A DNA stretch of 28,221 bases from an uncultured Prevotella sp. (GTDB lineage: Bacteria; Bacteroidota; Bacteroidia; Bacteroidales; Bacteroidaceae), in contig UQJC01000027.1 in assembly GCA_900541335.1 (NCBI GenBank), forward strand, positions 1-28,221. Direction: 5' to 3'. Shown piece after piece: positions 1-7,972 of the stretch. Within the stretch, counting starts at the first letter, position 1. The number at the start of each line of letters is the position of its first letter. The translations under genes were made by a program, and so were the position numbers. The notes beneath the pieces were generated by a model. The model was not told the DNA's origin and searched no databases. It worked only from the letters and a program-made list of their open reading frames with translations.

Positions 1-1
1 T

Positions 2-1387
2 ATTTACTCTACATTCTTGATGTTCGTCTACTTCCTTCCGTTCATTGGCGGTATTCTCGCTGATAAGTTCGGTTATAGCAAGATGGTAACGTTGGGTATC
101 GTAGTCATGTTCCTGGGTTACGTATTGCTTTCGGTTCCCGCCGGAACAGGCGTATTCGCTTACGGCTGTATGTTTGGTGCATTGGCACTCGTATCCTTGG
201 GTACGGGTTTGTTTAAGGGTAACTTGCAGGTAATGGTAGGTAACCTCTATGACAACCCTCGTTACGAAGCCAAGCGTGACTCTGCATTCTCTATCTTCTA
301 TATGGCCATCAACATTGGTGCACTCTTTGCACCTTCAGCTGCCGTTGCTATCATGGACTGGGCACAGAAGAATATGGGAGCAACTCCTGCAGAGTCTTAC
401 CACTATGCTTTTGGCGTAGCTTGTCTTTCGTTGATTATTTCAATGGCCATTTATTACTTAGGCCGTCCGACCTTTGCAGAGGTATTGACCGATAAGAAGA
501 AGGAAGTGGCCAAGGCTGAGACGCACGAAGAAGAACTGACACCTGCACAGACGAAGGAACGTGTGGTAGCCCTCTGCCTGGTATTCGCAGTGGTTATCTT
601 CTTCTGGATGGCCTTCCACCAGAACGGTTTGACGCTGACTTATTTTGCTCGCGACTACGTTCAGACGGAATCTACGGGTGTGCAAAGCATGATGTTCAAC
701 GTTTGGAACCTCGTGTTGGTTATCATCGGTGTGTATGCCGCTTTCTCACTCTTCCAGTCTAAGACGGGTAAGGGTAAGATTATTTCATTGGCCGTATTAG
801 GTGGTGTTGCAGCCGTTCTCTATGCCATGTACCTCAACCTTCCTGCTATTACGGAAGTAACTGCTCCCATCTTCCAGCAGTTCAACCCCTTCTTTGTAGT
901 AGCACTGACGCCGGTATCGTTGGCTTTCTTTGGTATGTTGGCCATGCGTAACGCAGAACCTTCAGCTCCCAAGAAGATTGGACTCGGTATGTTGATTGCC
1001 GCTATCGGTTTCTTGGTGATTGCAGCAGGTAGCCAGGGACTTGCTACGCCGAATGTACAGGCAGCAGGTATTGCAGCAGGTGAAACGGTAACGCGTGTGT
1101 CAGCCAACTGGTTGGTAAGCACCTATTTGGTATTGACTTTCGCTGAATTGTTCCTTTCACCGATGGGTATTAGCTTCGTTTCTAAGGTTGCACCTCCCAA
1201 GATGAAGGGTATGATGATGGGTGGCTGGTTTGTAGCTACTGCCATCGGTAACTTGTTGACATCTGTTCCCGCCATGATTTGGGGCGACCAGGCATTGACC
1301 ATCGTATGGGGGTTGCTCATCGTACTTTGCCTTGTTTCAGCTGTCTTCATCTTTGCGATTCTCAAGAAGCTCGAGAAGGTTTGCTAA
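2..1387 (+). CDS. POT/PTR2 family peptide MFS transporter (5' end missing)
   Basis: Proton-coupled oligopeptide transporter of the inner membrane. The reading frame is open from the first full codon at the window edge, so the true start lies outside; about 462 residues are present, against roughly 500 or more for the family. The ATG at 20 is internal. Family marks are the early LPFIGGILADKFG loop (the A-motif region of MFS carriers), FYMAINIGALFAP, the FFWMAFHQNGLTLTYFARDY stretch typical of bacterial PTR2 proteins, and AELFLSPMGISFVSKVAP near the end. Many hydrophobic segments fit a carrier with 12 or more helices. It converges on speA and ends just before a strong terminator hairpin. The substrate (di- or tripeptides) is inferred from the family only. 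Confidence 0.92.
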   Translation: MYSTFLMFVYFLPFIGGILADKFGYSKMVTLGIVVMFLGYVLLSVPAGTGVFAYGCMFGALALVSLGTGLFKGNLQVMVGNLYDNPRYEAKRDSAFSIFYMAINIGALFAPSAAVAIMDWAQKNMGATPAESYHYAFGVACLSLIISMAIYYLGRPTFAEVLTDKKKEVAKAETHEEELTPAQTKERVVALCLVFAVVIFFWMAFHQNGLTLTYFARDYVQTESTGVQSMMFNVWNLVLVIIGVYAAFSLFQSKTGKGKIISLAVLGGVAAVLYAMYLNLPAITEVTAPIFQQFNPFFVVALTPVSLAFFGMLAMRNAEPSAPKKIGLGMLIAAIGFLVIAAGSQGLATPNVQAAGIAAGETVTRVSANWLVSTYLVLTFAELFLSPMGISFVSKVAPPKMKGMMMGGWFVATAIGNLLTSVPAMIWGDQALTIVWGLLIVLCLVSAVFIFAILKKLEKVC

Positions 1388-1415
1388 ATCCACTCTCAGC
1401 ATAGCTGAATAAACC

Positions 1416-1460
1416 AAGAGGGTGTGCCCGCTGTGATGCCGGCACACCCTCTTTTGTTTC
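1416..1460 (+). terminator. Rho-independent terminator after the peptide transporter
   Basis: A perfect 13-bp inverted repeat, AAGAGGGTGTGCC (1416-1428) and GGCACACCCTCTT (1441-1453), with a 12-base loop is followed by TTGTTT. It begins 28 bases after the transporter stop codon. A second hairpin follows directly (GAAGGCT 1462-1468 with AGCCTTC 1478-1484), without a clear T-run. Confidence 0.85.
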
Positions 1461-1533
1461 CGAAGGCTTGTGTTTTGAGCCTTCTCCACCCTGTTCCCAT
1501 TGCCCGCGGGGCGTTTGAATCGAGTGAAAACAG

Positions 1534-1569
1534 AAGGAGCATCCCAAGTTTAGCTTAGGATGCTCCTTT
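1534..1569 (-). terminator. Terminator after speA (possibly bidirectional)
   Basis: Inverted repeat AAGGAGCATCC (1534-1544) and GGATGCTCCTT (1558-1568), 11 bp, loop 13 bases. On the minus strand it follows the speA stop codon by about 35 bases and is trailed by a T-rich TTCTGTTTTC. It therefore most likely ends the topA-aroK-speA transcript. TTT also follows on the plus side, so it may work in both directions. Confidence 0.7.
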
Positions 1570-1603
1570 CTTCATTTCCAGCTTTCCTGTTTGAGGAAAA
1601 GCT

Positions 1604-3496
1604 TTATTCCAGATACGTACTGCCGTAAAGACCCGAGCGGTAGTTAGAGATGAACTCCTTACCTTCCTCGATGGTAATACGGTTTTCCTTTACTGCCTTG
1701 CTTACCCACGATTCGAGGCGACGCACCAGACGCTTCGGGTCGTATTGCACATATTCCAAGACATCGGCAATAGTCTCTCCGTCGATGGTCTTATCGATGC
1801 TGTAACCGTCTTCGTCGACCGTGATGTGCACGGCATTCGTGTCACCAAAGAGATTGTGCATGTTGCCAAGAATCTCCTGGTAGGCACCAACGAGGAACAC
1901 ACCTACGTAGTAATGTTCCCCCGGTTTGATGGGGTGGAGCGGCAAGTAAGACGTTTGCTGATTGTAGTTTACGTAAGCCGTAATCTTACCGTCCGAGTCG
2001 CAAGTGATGTCCTGCAAGGTTGCAGAGCGGGTAGGCTTCTCACAGAGACGCTGAATCGGCATGATGGGGAAGAGTTGGTCAATACCCCAAGAGTCGGGCA
2101 GCGACTGGAAGAGGGAGAAGTTGCAGAAATACTTGTCCGACATCGTCTTGTCCAACGAGCGCAATTCGTCTGGCACGTGCTTTTGGTGATGAACCAATTC
2201 ACTTATTTCGTGCGAAATGCTCCAATAGAGACTTTCAATCTGCGCACGCGTCTTCAAGTCAATGATACCGTGGCGGAAGAGGTCGAGTGCCTCGTCGCGA
2301 ATGTCCTGCGCGTCGTGCCAGTCCTCCAGCATTGAGCGCGTAGAGAGCTTATCCCAAATTTCCGTCAAGTCGCGTACCAACTGGTGGTCCACTTCCGAAG
2401 CGTGGAAATCTTCGTCCATGTGCGGCATGCTTACACTCTCAATGACATCGACAATCAGCACGGAGTGATGGGCTGTCAGCGAACGACCGCCTTCTGTAAT
2501 CAGGTTGGGATGAGGAATGTTGTTTTTATTGGCCGCATCAACGAAGGTGTAAACGCAGTCATTGACATATTCCTGGATGGAATAGTTGACCGAGCTTTCC
2601 GAGTTGCTTGAACGCGTACCGTCATAGTCTACACCCAAGCCACCACCGCAGTCAACAAACTCAATCTTGAAGCCCATGGCGTGAAGTTGCACGTAGAACT
2701 GTGCTGCTTCGCGTAACGCCGTGGAGATACGGCGGATTTTCGTGATTTGTGAACCAATGTGGAAGTGAATCAGCTTCAAGCAGTCACGCAGTCCCATTTC
2801 GTCGAGCTTCTGAAGTGCCTGGAGCAATTCAGAGGAGTTCAGACCAAACTTCGAAGCGTCACCGCCGCTCTCCTGCCACTTACCCGTACCCGAAGCAGCG
2901 AGTTTGATGCGGATACCGAGGTTCGGACGCACGCCAATCTTCTCAGCTGTTTGAGCAATGGTAATCAACTCTGGTAACTTCTCGACCACGAGGAAAACGC
3001 GTTTACCCATCTTCTGTGCGAGAAGAGCCAGCTCGATAAAGTTCTGGTCCTTGTGACCGTTACAGATAATCAAGCTGTCTGAATCCATATTGGTCGCAAG
3101 TACCGCATGAAGTTCAGGCTTCGAGCCCGCTTCCAGACCGAGGTTATACTTTTTGCCGTGGCTGATAATTTCCTCCACGACCGGACGCATTTGGTTTACC
3201 TTAATAGGGTAGATGATGAAATGCTCAGCCTTGTAGTCATACTCTTCGGCGGCACGGTTGAAACAGTCGGATGTTTTCTCAATCCGGTTGTCAAGAATGT
3301 CGGGGAAACGGAGCAGTACAGGAGCTGTGATGTCGCGCGAATTGAGTTCGTCGACGATTTCCTTCAAGTCCACCTTAACACCGTCCTTGCGGGGCGACAC
3401 GTATGCGTGTCCCTTTTCATTGATGCCGAAGTAATTCACTCCCCAACCTTTGATGTTGTAGAGTTCTTCGGAATCTTCAATTCTCCATTTTCGCAT
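1604..3496 (-). CDS. speA: Biosynthetic arginine decarboxylase SpeA
   Basis: PLP enzyme that converts arginine to agmatine, the first step of the agmatine route to polyamines. The 630 residues match the usual SpeA length. The fold-type III (alanine-racemase-like) barrel is marked by YPIKVNQ with the PLP lysine at about residue 99, HFHIGSQ near 245-250, CGGGLGVDY at 283-291 and the phosphate-binding region TEGGRSLTAHHS near 334-345. The second active-site part has CDSDG at about 499-503 with the conserved cysteine. The start MRKWRIEDSEELYNIKGWG is the usual SpeA beginning. It is the last gene of a minus-strand operon, only 6 bases after aroK, so its translation is probably linked to topA and aroK transcription. 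No truncation is seen. Confidence 0.95.
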   Translation of the reverse strand: MRKWRIEDSEELYNIKGWGVNYFGINEKGHAYVSPRKDGVKVDLKEIVDELNSRDITAPVLLRFPDILDNRIEKTSDCFNRAAEEYDYKAEHFIIYPIKVNQMRPVVEEIISHGKKYNLGLEAGSKPELHAVLATNMDSDSLIICNGHKDQNFIELALLAQKMGKRVFLVVEKLPELITIAQTAEKIGVRPNLGIRIKLAASGTGKWQESGGDASKFGLNSSELLQALQKLDEMGLRDCLKLIHFHIGSQITKIRRISTALREAAQFYVQLHAMGFKIEFVDCGGGLGVDYDGTRSSNSESSVNYSIQEYVNDCVYTFVDAANKNNIPHPNLITEGGRSLTAHHSVLIVDVIESVSMPHMDEDFHASEVDHQLVRDLTEIWDKLSTRSMLEDWHDAQDIRDEALDLFRHGIIDLKTRAQIESLYWSISHEISELVHHQKHVPDELRSLDKTMSDKYFCNFSLFQSLPDSWGIDQLFPIMPIQRLCEKPTRSATLQDITCDSDGKITAYVNYNQQTSYLPLHPIKPGEHYYVGVFLVGAYQEILGNMHNLFGDTNAVHITVDEDGYSIDKTIDGETIADVLEYVQYDPKRLVRRLESWVSKAVKENRITIEEGKEFISNYRSGLYGSTYLE

Positions 3497-3502
3497 TGAT
3501 GG

Positions 3503-4030
3503 CTAATCGTTTAAATATTTCATTATATCATTGACCACGTAACCGATCTTGTCAAAATCGTCCAATACGTTCACGTCTATGTGATGGCGTGCTTGTTCGT
3601 AGAACGGGATTCGTTCGTCGAGTTGCTTCACGATAAACTCGCGCAACTCTTCCGGACTTTTCCCCTTGAGTAGCGGGCGTTCACCCCGGCTGAGTGCCAA
3701 GTGTTGCAGGATGGTCTCGGGTGAAGCCTTGAGGTAGAAAGTCTCGCCCACGGAATTCATGTACTCCATGTTGTCGAAGTAACAAGGTGTACCTCCTCCG
3801 CAGGACAAAACGATGTCTTCAAAGGCTGCCACCTCTCGTAGCATCCGTCGTTCCAAGTCCCGAAAGCGTTGTTCGCCTTCCTCGGCGAATATCCGGTTGA
3901 CCTTCGTATGAAACCGTTCTTCGATATACCAGTCGAGGTCATAGAAGTTACAGTTCAATTCCTTTGCCAGCGCCTTGCCTACTGTGGTCTTCCCGACACA
4001 CATGTAGCCTACTAAGATGATGCTTCGCAC
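3503..4030 (-). CDS. aroK: Shikimate kinase
   Basis: Phosphorylates shikimate to shikimate 3-phosphate in aromatic amino acid and chorismate synthesis; cytoplasmic. At 175 residues it has normal family length. The Walker A loop is GYMCVGKTT (about residues 8-16). YDLDWYIE follows near 30-37 with the acidic residues used for magnesium and shikimate, then arginines in EGEQRFRDLE, the CGGGTPCY glycine-rich substrate loop at about 77-84, and an RGERPLL lid. It sits 18 bases after topA and 6 bases before speA, all on the minus strand. No metabolic reason for this grouping is evident, so co-transcription is the only inferred link. Confidence 0.94.
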   Translation of the reverse strand: MRSIILVGYMCVGKTTVGKALAKELNCNFYDLDWYIEERFHTKVNRIFAEEGEQRFRDLERRMLREVAAFEDIVLSCGGGTPCYFDNMEYMNSVGETFYLKASPETILQHLALSRGERPLLKGKSPEELREFIVKQLDERIPFYEQARHHIDVNVLDDFDKIGYVVNDIMKYLND

Positions 4031-4048
4031 GCGATAGATAGTTAGGAT

Positions 4049-6391
4049 TTATTTCTTGGTTGTTCTTCTCGTACGGGCAGGCTTCTTCTGTTCCGCCTCA
4101 ATGAGTGCTTTGCATTCCTCAAGCGTCAGTTCGGCAGCTCTTTCGGCATCCTTCTTGGGAATCTTGTAGTTCTTGCCTGCGTAAGCAATGTACGGTCCCC
4201 ATCGTCCGGCGCGAATTTCCAAGTCGGGTTCCTCTTCAAATTGCTTCAAGTGGCTGCGTTCCTCGGCTTCGCGCTTCAGCTTGATCAGCTCGATGGCACG
4301 CTCCAAGGTAATGCTCATCGGGTCTTCTCCCTTCGGAATCGACACAAAGAGTTTGCCCAGTTGCACGTAAGGACCGAATCGTCCCGAATTAGCCTTGACC
4401 GGCAGCTCTTCGAATTCGCCCAAGATGCGTGGCAGTTTGAAAAGCTCCAGTGCCTCTTCGAGTGTAAGGGTTTCGATGCTCTGACCCGGTGCGAGATTAG
4501 CAAAAGTAGGCTTTTCCTCGTTGCTCGTCTCGCCTAACTGAACGACCGGACCGTAGCGGCCTATCTTAACACTGACCACCTTACCCGTTTTCGGGTCGTT
4601 GCCCAATGTGCGTTCACCCACACGGTGTTCCGTTTTCTCGTTGAGCGTACGTTCTACTTGCGGGTCAAAGTCTTGGTAGAAGTCACGAAGCAGTTTGTGC
4701 CAGTCTTGCTTACCTTCTGCCACTTCGTCAAATTGCTTCTCCACATTGGCCGTGAAGTTGTAGTCCATAATCTCAGGGAAGTACTCCATGAGGAAGTCGT
4801 TCACTACCAATCCGGTATCTGTCGGAGTCAGTTTGCCACGGTCGCTGCCAACATTCTCAGTCAGCGTCTGCGTGACTATTTGCTCGCCGTCGAGTGTGAG
4901 TTGCAAGTACGGACGGGGCGTACCCTCGCGGTCCCCCTTCTTTACGTACTCGCGTTGCTGAATGGTCGAAATCGTAGGAGCGTAGGTTGACGGACGGCCG
5001 ATGCCCAATTCCTCGAGCTTGTGTACGAGTGATGCTTCCGTGTAACGAGGCGGTTGTTGCGTAAAGCGTTGTTGAGCCTGTACGGTCAAACGCTTCAGCT
5101 GTTCGCCTTCGTGCATTTCGGGCAGCAGGCCTGTTTCCTCCGCAGCCGTAGCGTTGTTATCCTCATCGCCCAAGCTTTCGCGGTATACTTTCAAGAAACC
5201 ATCGAAGCGGATGACTTCGCCCAATGCCTGAAACATTTCTTCGCGTCCCGTCACCGAGATACCCACCGTGGTTTTTTCCAGTTTGGCATCAGCCATCTGG
5301 CAAGCCAGCGTACGTTTCCAAATAAGTTCGTAGAGGCGTTGTTCCTGTGCCGTACCCGAAATCTTTTGGCGGCTCATGTCCGTCGGACGAATGGCTTCGT
5401 GCGCTTCCTGTGCACCTTTGGCACGCGTATGGTAAGCGCGCTGTTGATGATATTCCTTCCCAATTAGTTGCTCAATCACCTGCGCACAACTGTTCAGGCA
5501 GAGGTCCGAAAGGTTCATCGAGTCCGTACGCATATAAGTAATGAGTCCCGACTCATATAATCCCTGGGCCACACGCATTGTCATTGCCACCGAGAAGCCC
5601 AATTTGCGAGCCGCTTCCTGTTGCAGGGTCGACGTCGTAAAGGGAGGAGCCGGTGTACGTTTGGCCGGACGGGTAGCAATCTGTTCGATGGTGAAATCAG
5701 CCCCTTTACAGCTTTGCAGGAAAGCCTCTGCAGCCTCTTGGGTCGGGAAGCGGCGGTTCAATTCTGCCTTAAGCTGTGCCGGACCCTTTGCTGATGGAAC
5801 TTCAAACAGTGCCGTCACGCGGAAACAGTCTTCCGCACGGAAGGCATTGATTTCGCGTTCACGTTCTACAATCAAGCGCACCGCCACACTTTGTACTCGG
5901 CCAGCCGAAAGACTCGGTCTCACCTTGCGCCAAAGTACCGGCGACAATTTAAAGCCCACCAAGCGGTCGAGCACACGGCGTGCCTGCTGCGCATCAACCA
6001 AGTTCAAGTCGATATGACGGGGATTTTCGATAGCGGCTAAGATTGCAGGCTTGGTAATTTCGTGAAAAACGATACGACGTGTTTCCTTCGGGTCTAAACC
6101 AAGAACTTCCGCGAGGTGCCAAGAGATGGCTTCTCCTTCGCGGTCCTCATCGGATGCTAACCAAACGGCTTCTACCTTTTTCGCTTGGGCGCGCAGTTCG
6201 CTGACTACATGTTTCTTGTCAGCGGGAATCTCATATTGTGGATCGAACGTTTCGAGGTCAACCCCAAAGTTTTTCTTTTTCAAGTCACGGATGTGGCCGT
6301 AGCTCGACATCACCTTGAAATCAGAACCGAGAAACTTCTCGATAGTCTTGGCTTTGGCAGGAGACTCTACGATTACTAAGTTCTTTTGCAT
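4049..6391 (-). CDS. topA: DNA topoisomerase I (type IA)
   Basis: Relaxes negative supercoils through a 5'-phosphotyrosine link. The 780 residues begin with the TOPRIM domain (NLVIVESPAKAKTIEKFLG, with the DEDREGE acidic cluster at about 81-87). The catalytic tyrosine is Tyr286 in GLITYMRTDS. The C-terminal part has no four-cysteine zinc ribbons. Instead it carries three topoisomerase C-terminal repeats, seen as GRYGPVVQLG, GRFGPYVQLG and GRWGPYIAYAG, and ends in a lysine/arginine tail. This zinc-free tail is common in several phyla including Bacteroidetes. It is the first gene of the topA-aroK-speA operon, with its own candidate promoter just after the rnhB terminator. Confidence 0.96.
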   Translation of the reverse strand: MQKNLVIVESPAKAKTIEKFLGSDFKVMSSYGHIRDLKKKNFGVDLETFDPQYEIPADKKHVVSELRAQAKKVEAVWLASDEDREGEAISWHLAEVLGLDPKETRRIVFHEITKPAILAAIENPRHIDLNLVDAQQARRVLDRLVGFKLSPVLWRKVRPSLSAGRVQSVAVRLIVEREREINAFRAEDCFRVTALFEVPSAKGPAQLKAELNRRFPTQEAAEAFLQSCKGADFTIEQIATRPAKRTPAPPFTTSTLQQEAARKLGFSVAMTMRVAQGLYESGLITYMRTDSMNLSDLCLNSCAQVIEQLIGKEYHQQRAYHTRAKGAQEAHEAIRPTDMSRQKISGTAQEQRLYELIWKRTLACQMADAKLEKTTVGISVTGREEMFQALGEVIRFDGFLKVYRESLGDEDNNATAAEETGLLPEMHEGEQLKRLTVQAQQRFTQQPPRYTEASLVHKLEELGIGRPSTYAPTISTIQQREYVKKGDREGTPRPYLQLTLDGEQIVTQTLTENVGSDRGKLTPTDTGLVVNDFLMEYFPEIMDYNFTANVEKQFDEVAEGKQDWHKLLRDFYQDFDPQVERTLNEKTEHRVGERTLGNDPKTGKVVSVKIGRYGPVVQLGETSNEEKPTFANLAPGQSIETLTLEEALELFKLPRILGEFEELPVKANSGRFGPYVQLGKLFVSIPKGEDPMSITLERAIELIKLKREAEERSHLKQFEEEPDLEIRAGRWGPYIAYAGKNYKIPKKDAERAAELTLEECKALIEAEQKKPARTRRTTKK

Positions 6392-6413
6392 AGCTATGTT
6401 ATTATTTTGCGTG

Positions 6414-6421
6414 CAAAAGTA
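6414..6421 (-). promoter_or_regulatory. Candidate Bacteroidetes -7 box for topA
   Basis: On the minus strand the sequence reads TACTTTTG, an exact match to the TAnnTTTG box used by the Bacteroidetes primary sigma factor. It lies 22 bases upstream of the topA ATG, so the leader would be very short. No clear TTTG is present 19-21 bases further upstream, where the rnhB terminator lies. The start site is inferred. Confidence 0.5.
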
Positions 6422-6423
6422 GG

Positions 6424-6456
6424 AAAAAAAAGCGGGAACGCACCCATGCGCTCCCG
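6424..6456 (-). terminator. Rho-independent terminator after rnhB
   Basis: On the minus strand CGGGAGCGCA, a four-base loop and TGCGTTCCCG form a 10-bp stem (one G-U pair) followed by eight T residues (plus-strand A run 6424-6431). It separates rnhB from topA although both face the same way. Confidence 0.88.
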
Positions 6457-6517
6457 TACCTTACTAGTCCGTGGGGATATGCTTCACGACTTGTTCATAA
6501 ACCATTCCCGTTTGGCT

Positions 6518-7132
6518 TCATGCCTCCTCTTCGGGAAAGGGAAGTTGTTGTTCGCCCAGTCCGCCAAAGCTTCGCCGATGATAAGGGGTGATGCCGTGTG
6601 CGAGAATACCCGCGCGGTGCGCCTTGGTTGGGTAGCCCGCGTTGCGATCCCAACCGTAGAAGGGAAACTCCTTGTGCAGTTCGAGCATGTAATCGTCGCG
6701 ATACGTTTTTGCCAGTATCGAAGCGGCTGCAATCGATAAGTATTTGGCATCCCCCTTCACGATGGTCTGATGCGGCACGTTGGGGTAGGGCTTAAAACGG
6801 TTACCGTCGATAATCAAGAAGCCTGGCTTAACTTTAAGTCTATCTACCGCGCGGTGCATAGCCAGTATGGAAGCATTGAGAATGTTGATTTCGTCAATTT
6901 CCTCGGGAGTCACCACGCCAATAGCCCACGCCAACGCATCGCGTTCGATTTCTTCGCGCAAAGCATATCTTCGCTTCGCTGTGAGCTGTTTGGAATCGTT
7001 TAGCCGAGGGTTCTCGTAGTCGGGAGGCAAGATGACGGCGGCGGCATAGACACTGCCCGCCAAACAACCACGACCTGCCTCGTCGCAACCTGCCTCGATA
7101 AGGCCTTCAGAATTATAAAGAGGGGAAAGCAT
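6518..7132 (-). CDS. rnhB: Ribonuclease HII
   Basis: Cuts the RNA strand of RNA-DNA hybrids and removes single ribonucleotides from DNA. The 204 residues are normal for bacterial RNase HII. The signature CDEAGRGCLAGSVYAAAVILP (about 16-36) has the catalytic Asp17 and Glu18. It is followed by NDSKQLTAKRR, IDGN, VKGDAKYLSIAAASILAKTYRD with further metal-binding acids, and the C-terminal YGWDRNAGYPTKAH, the usual basic and aromatic substrate-binding part. The start MLSPLYNSEG puts the catalytic motif at the usual distance. A 12-base palindrome CTTATATATAAG (7136-7147) lies directly upstream. The gene has its own terminator before topA. Confidence 0.95.
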   Translation of the reverse strand: MLSPLYNSEGLIEAGCDEAGRGCLAGSVYAAAVILPPDYENPRLNDSKQLTAKRRYALREEIERDALAWAIGVVTPEEIDEINILNASILAMHRAVDRLKVKPGFLIIDGNRFKPYPNVPHQTIVKGDAKYLSIAAASILAKTYRDDYMLELHKEFPFYGWDRNAGYPTKAHRAGILAHGITPYHRRSFGGLGEQQLPFPEEEA

Positions 7133-7467
7133 AGACTTATATATAAGGAGGGACGAAAAGCAATGCCTGCGTATAGGGATAGACCGCCTGCGTGCTTAAC
7201 TGCCTATTTCGCGAAGGAAAGTATTTCTGCTTTGGGATACGTATGTGTGGTACGGTCGCGCATGCCGCGACTCCATAGTATGCATAACCTAATTAGCAAA
7301 GGAAGTTACTTCTGCTTGGGTTACACATACTGATTCAGCGAAAGCATTTTACTTCTGCTTTGGGTCGCGTCATGCCGCGACCGTACAACCTCAGTGCCTC
7401 ATTAGCAATCGTTACTGATAGGTGCTTCAGAGGTTACTTCCGTTCGTAACTGTAAATCGTGCGTAGT
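7133..7467. repeat. Gene-free gap with degenerate repeats and two palindromes
   Basis: No coding frame is convincing in this 335-base gap between the YbjQ-family gene and rnhB. It holds three imperfect copies of a unit that starts GC(G/A)AA, continues with about ten variable bases and then A(C/T)TTCTGCTT(T)GGG: cores at 7223-7235, 7306-7320 and 7349-7364. Two copies are followed by a near-identical palindrome: GGTCGCG/CGCGAC around CATGC at 7254-7271, and GGTCGCG/CGCGACC around TCATGC at 7363-7382. A fourth start-like GCAA follows near 7406. Function is unknown. No promoter for rnhB was recognised here. Confidence 0.6.
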
Positions 7468-7800
7468 TTAGATGGTCACAGCCGTACCGCTGGCAACGAC
7501 CATCAGCATCGAACCGCCAGAGCCCACCGTTTCATAATCCAAGTCTACACCCACTACAGCATTCGCTCCCATTTGCTGAGCACGTTCGCTGAGTTCTTTC
7601 AGTGCAGTTTCCTTGGCTTTGACCAAAACTTCCTCGTAAGCTCCCGAACGACCGCCGAAGAAGTCGCTCATTCCAGCAAAGAAGTCTTTGATGACGTTGG
7701 CACCAATAATCGTTTCAGATGTCACAATACCGTGGTACTGACGAATGGGACGTCCCTCAACCGAGGGAGTGGTCGTGAGGAGAAGGTTAGATTGATACAT
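7468..7800 (-). CDS. YbjQ/UPF0145 family protein
   Basis: Small protein of the YbjQ (UPF0145, DUF74) family, often called a heavy-metal-binding domain protein; its cellular role is not established. Family features are an N-terminal beta strand region, the VTSETIIGANVIKDFFAGMSDFFGGRSGAYE segment with the conserved glycine-rich GGRSGAYE, a helix KARETAL-like (here KAKETALKELSERAQQMGANAVVGVDLDYE) and a final strand SMLMVVASGTAVTI. I chose the ATG at 7800 (110 residues). An in-frame TTG two codons earlier is possible but less likely. It stands alone between sufS and rnhB, with gaps on both sides, so it is probably a single-gene unit. Confidence 0.88.
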   Translation of the reverse strand: MYQSNLLLTTTPSVEGRPIRQYHGIVTSETIIGANVIKDFFAGMSDFFGGRSGAYEEVLVKAKETALKELSERAQQMGANAVVGVDLDYETVGSGGSMLMVVASGTAVTI

Positions 7801-7972
7801 GAGCAAAATTGTTTTTATGTAGGGTTAAAGATTAAGAGGTTAGAGGTTCAGCTCCTTTCTCGATTATTGGTATGGGAGGTTAGAAGGTTCTTCCTCTTTG
7901 CCTGCCATAGGGATAGAAAGTGAGGGGGATAATGTGCTTCCTTGTCGATGCAGATATGCTGAGTTGTTTCTT

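Noticed and set aside
1745..2335. Plus-strand open frame of 196 codons inside speA
   Set aside because: It is a shadow of the intact, well-conserved SpeA frame on the other strand.
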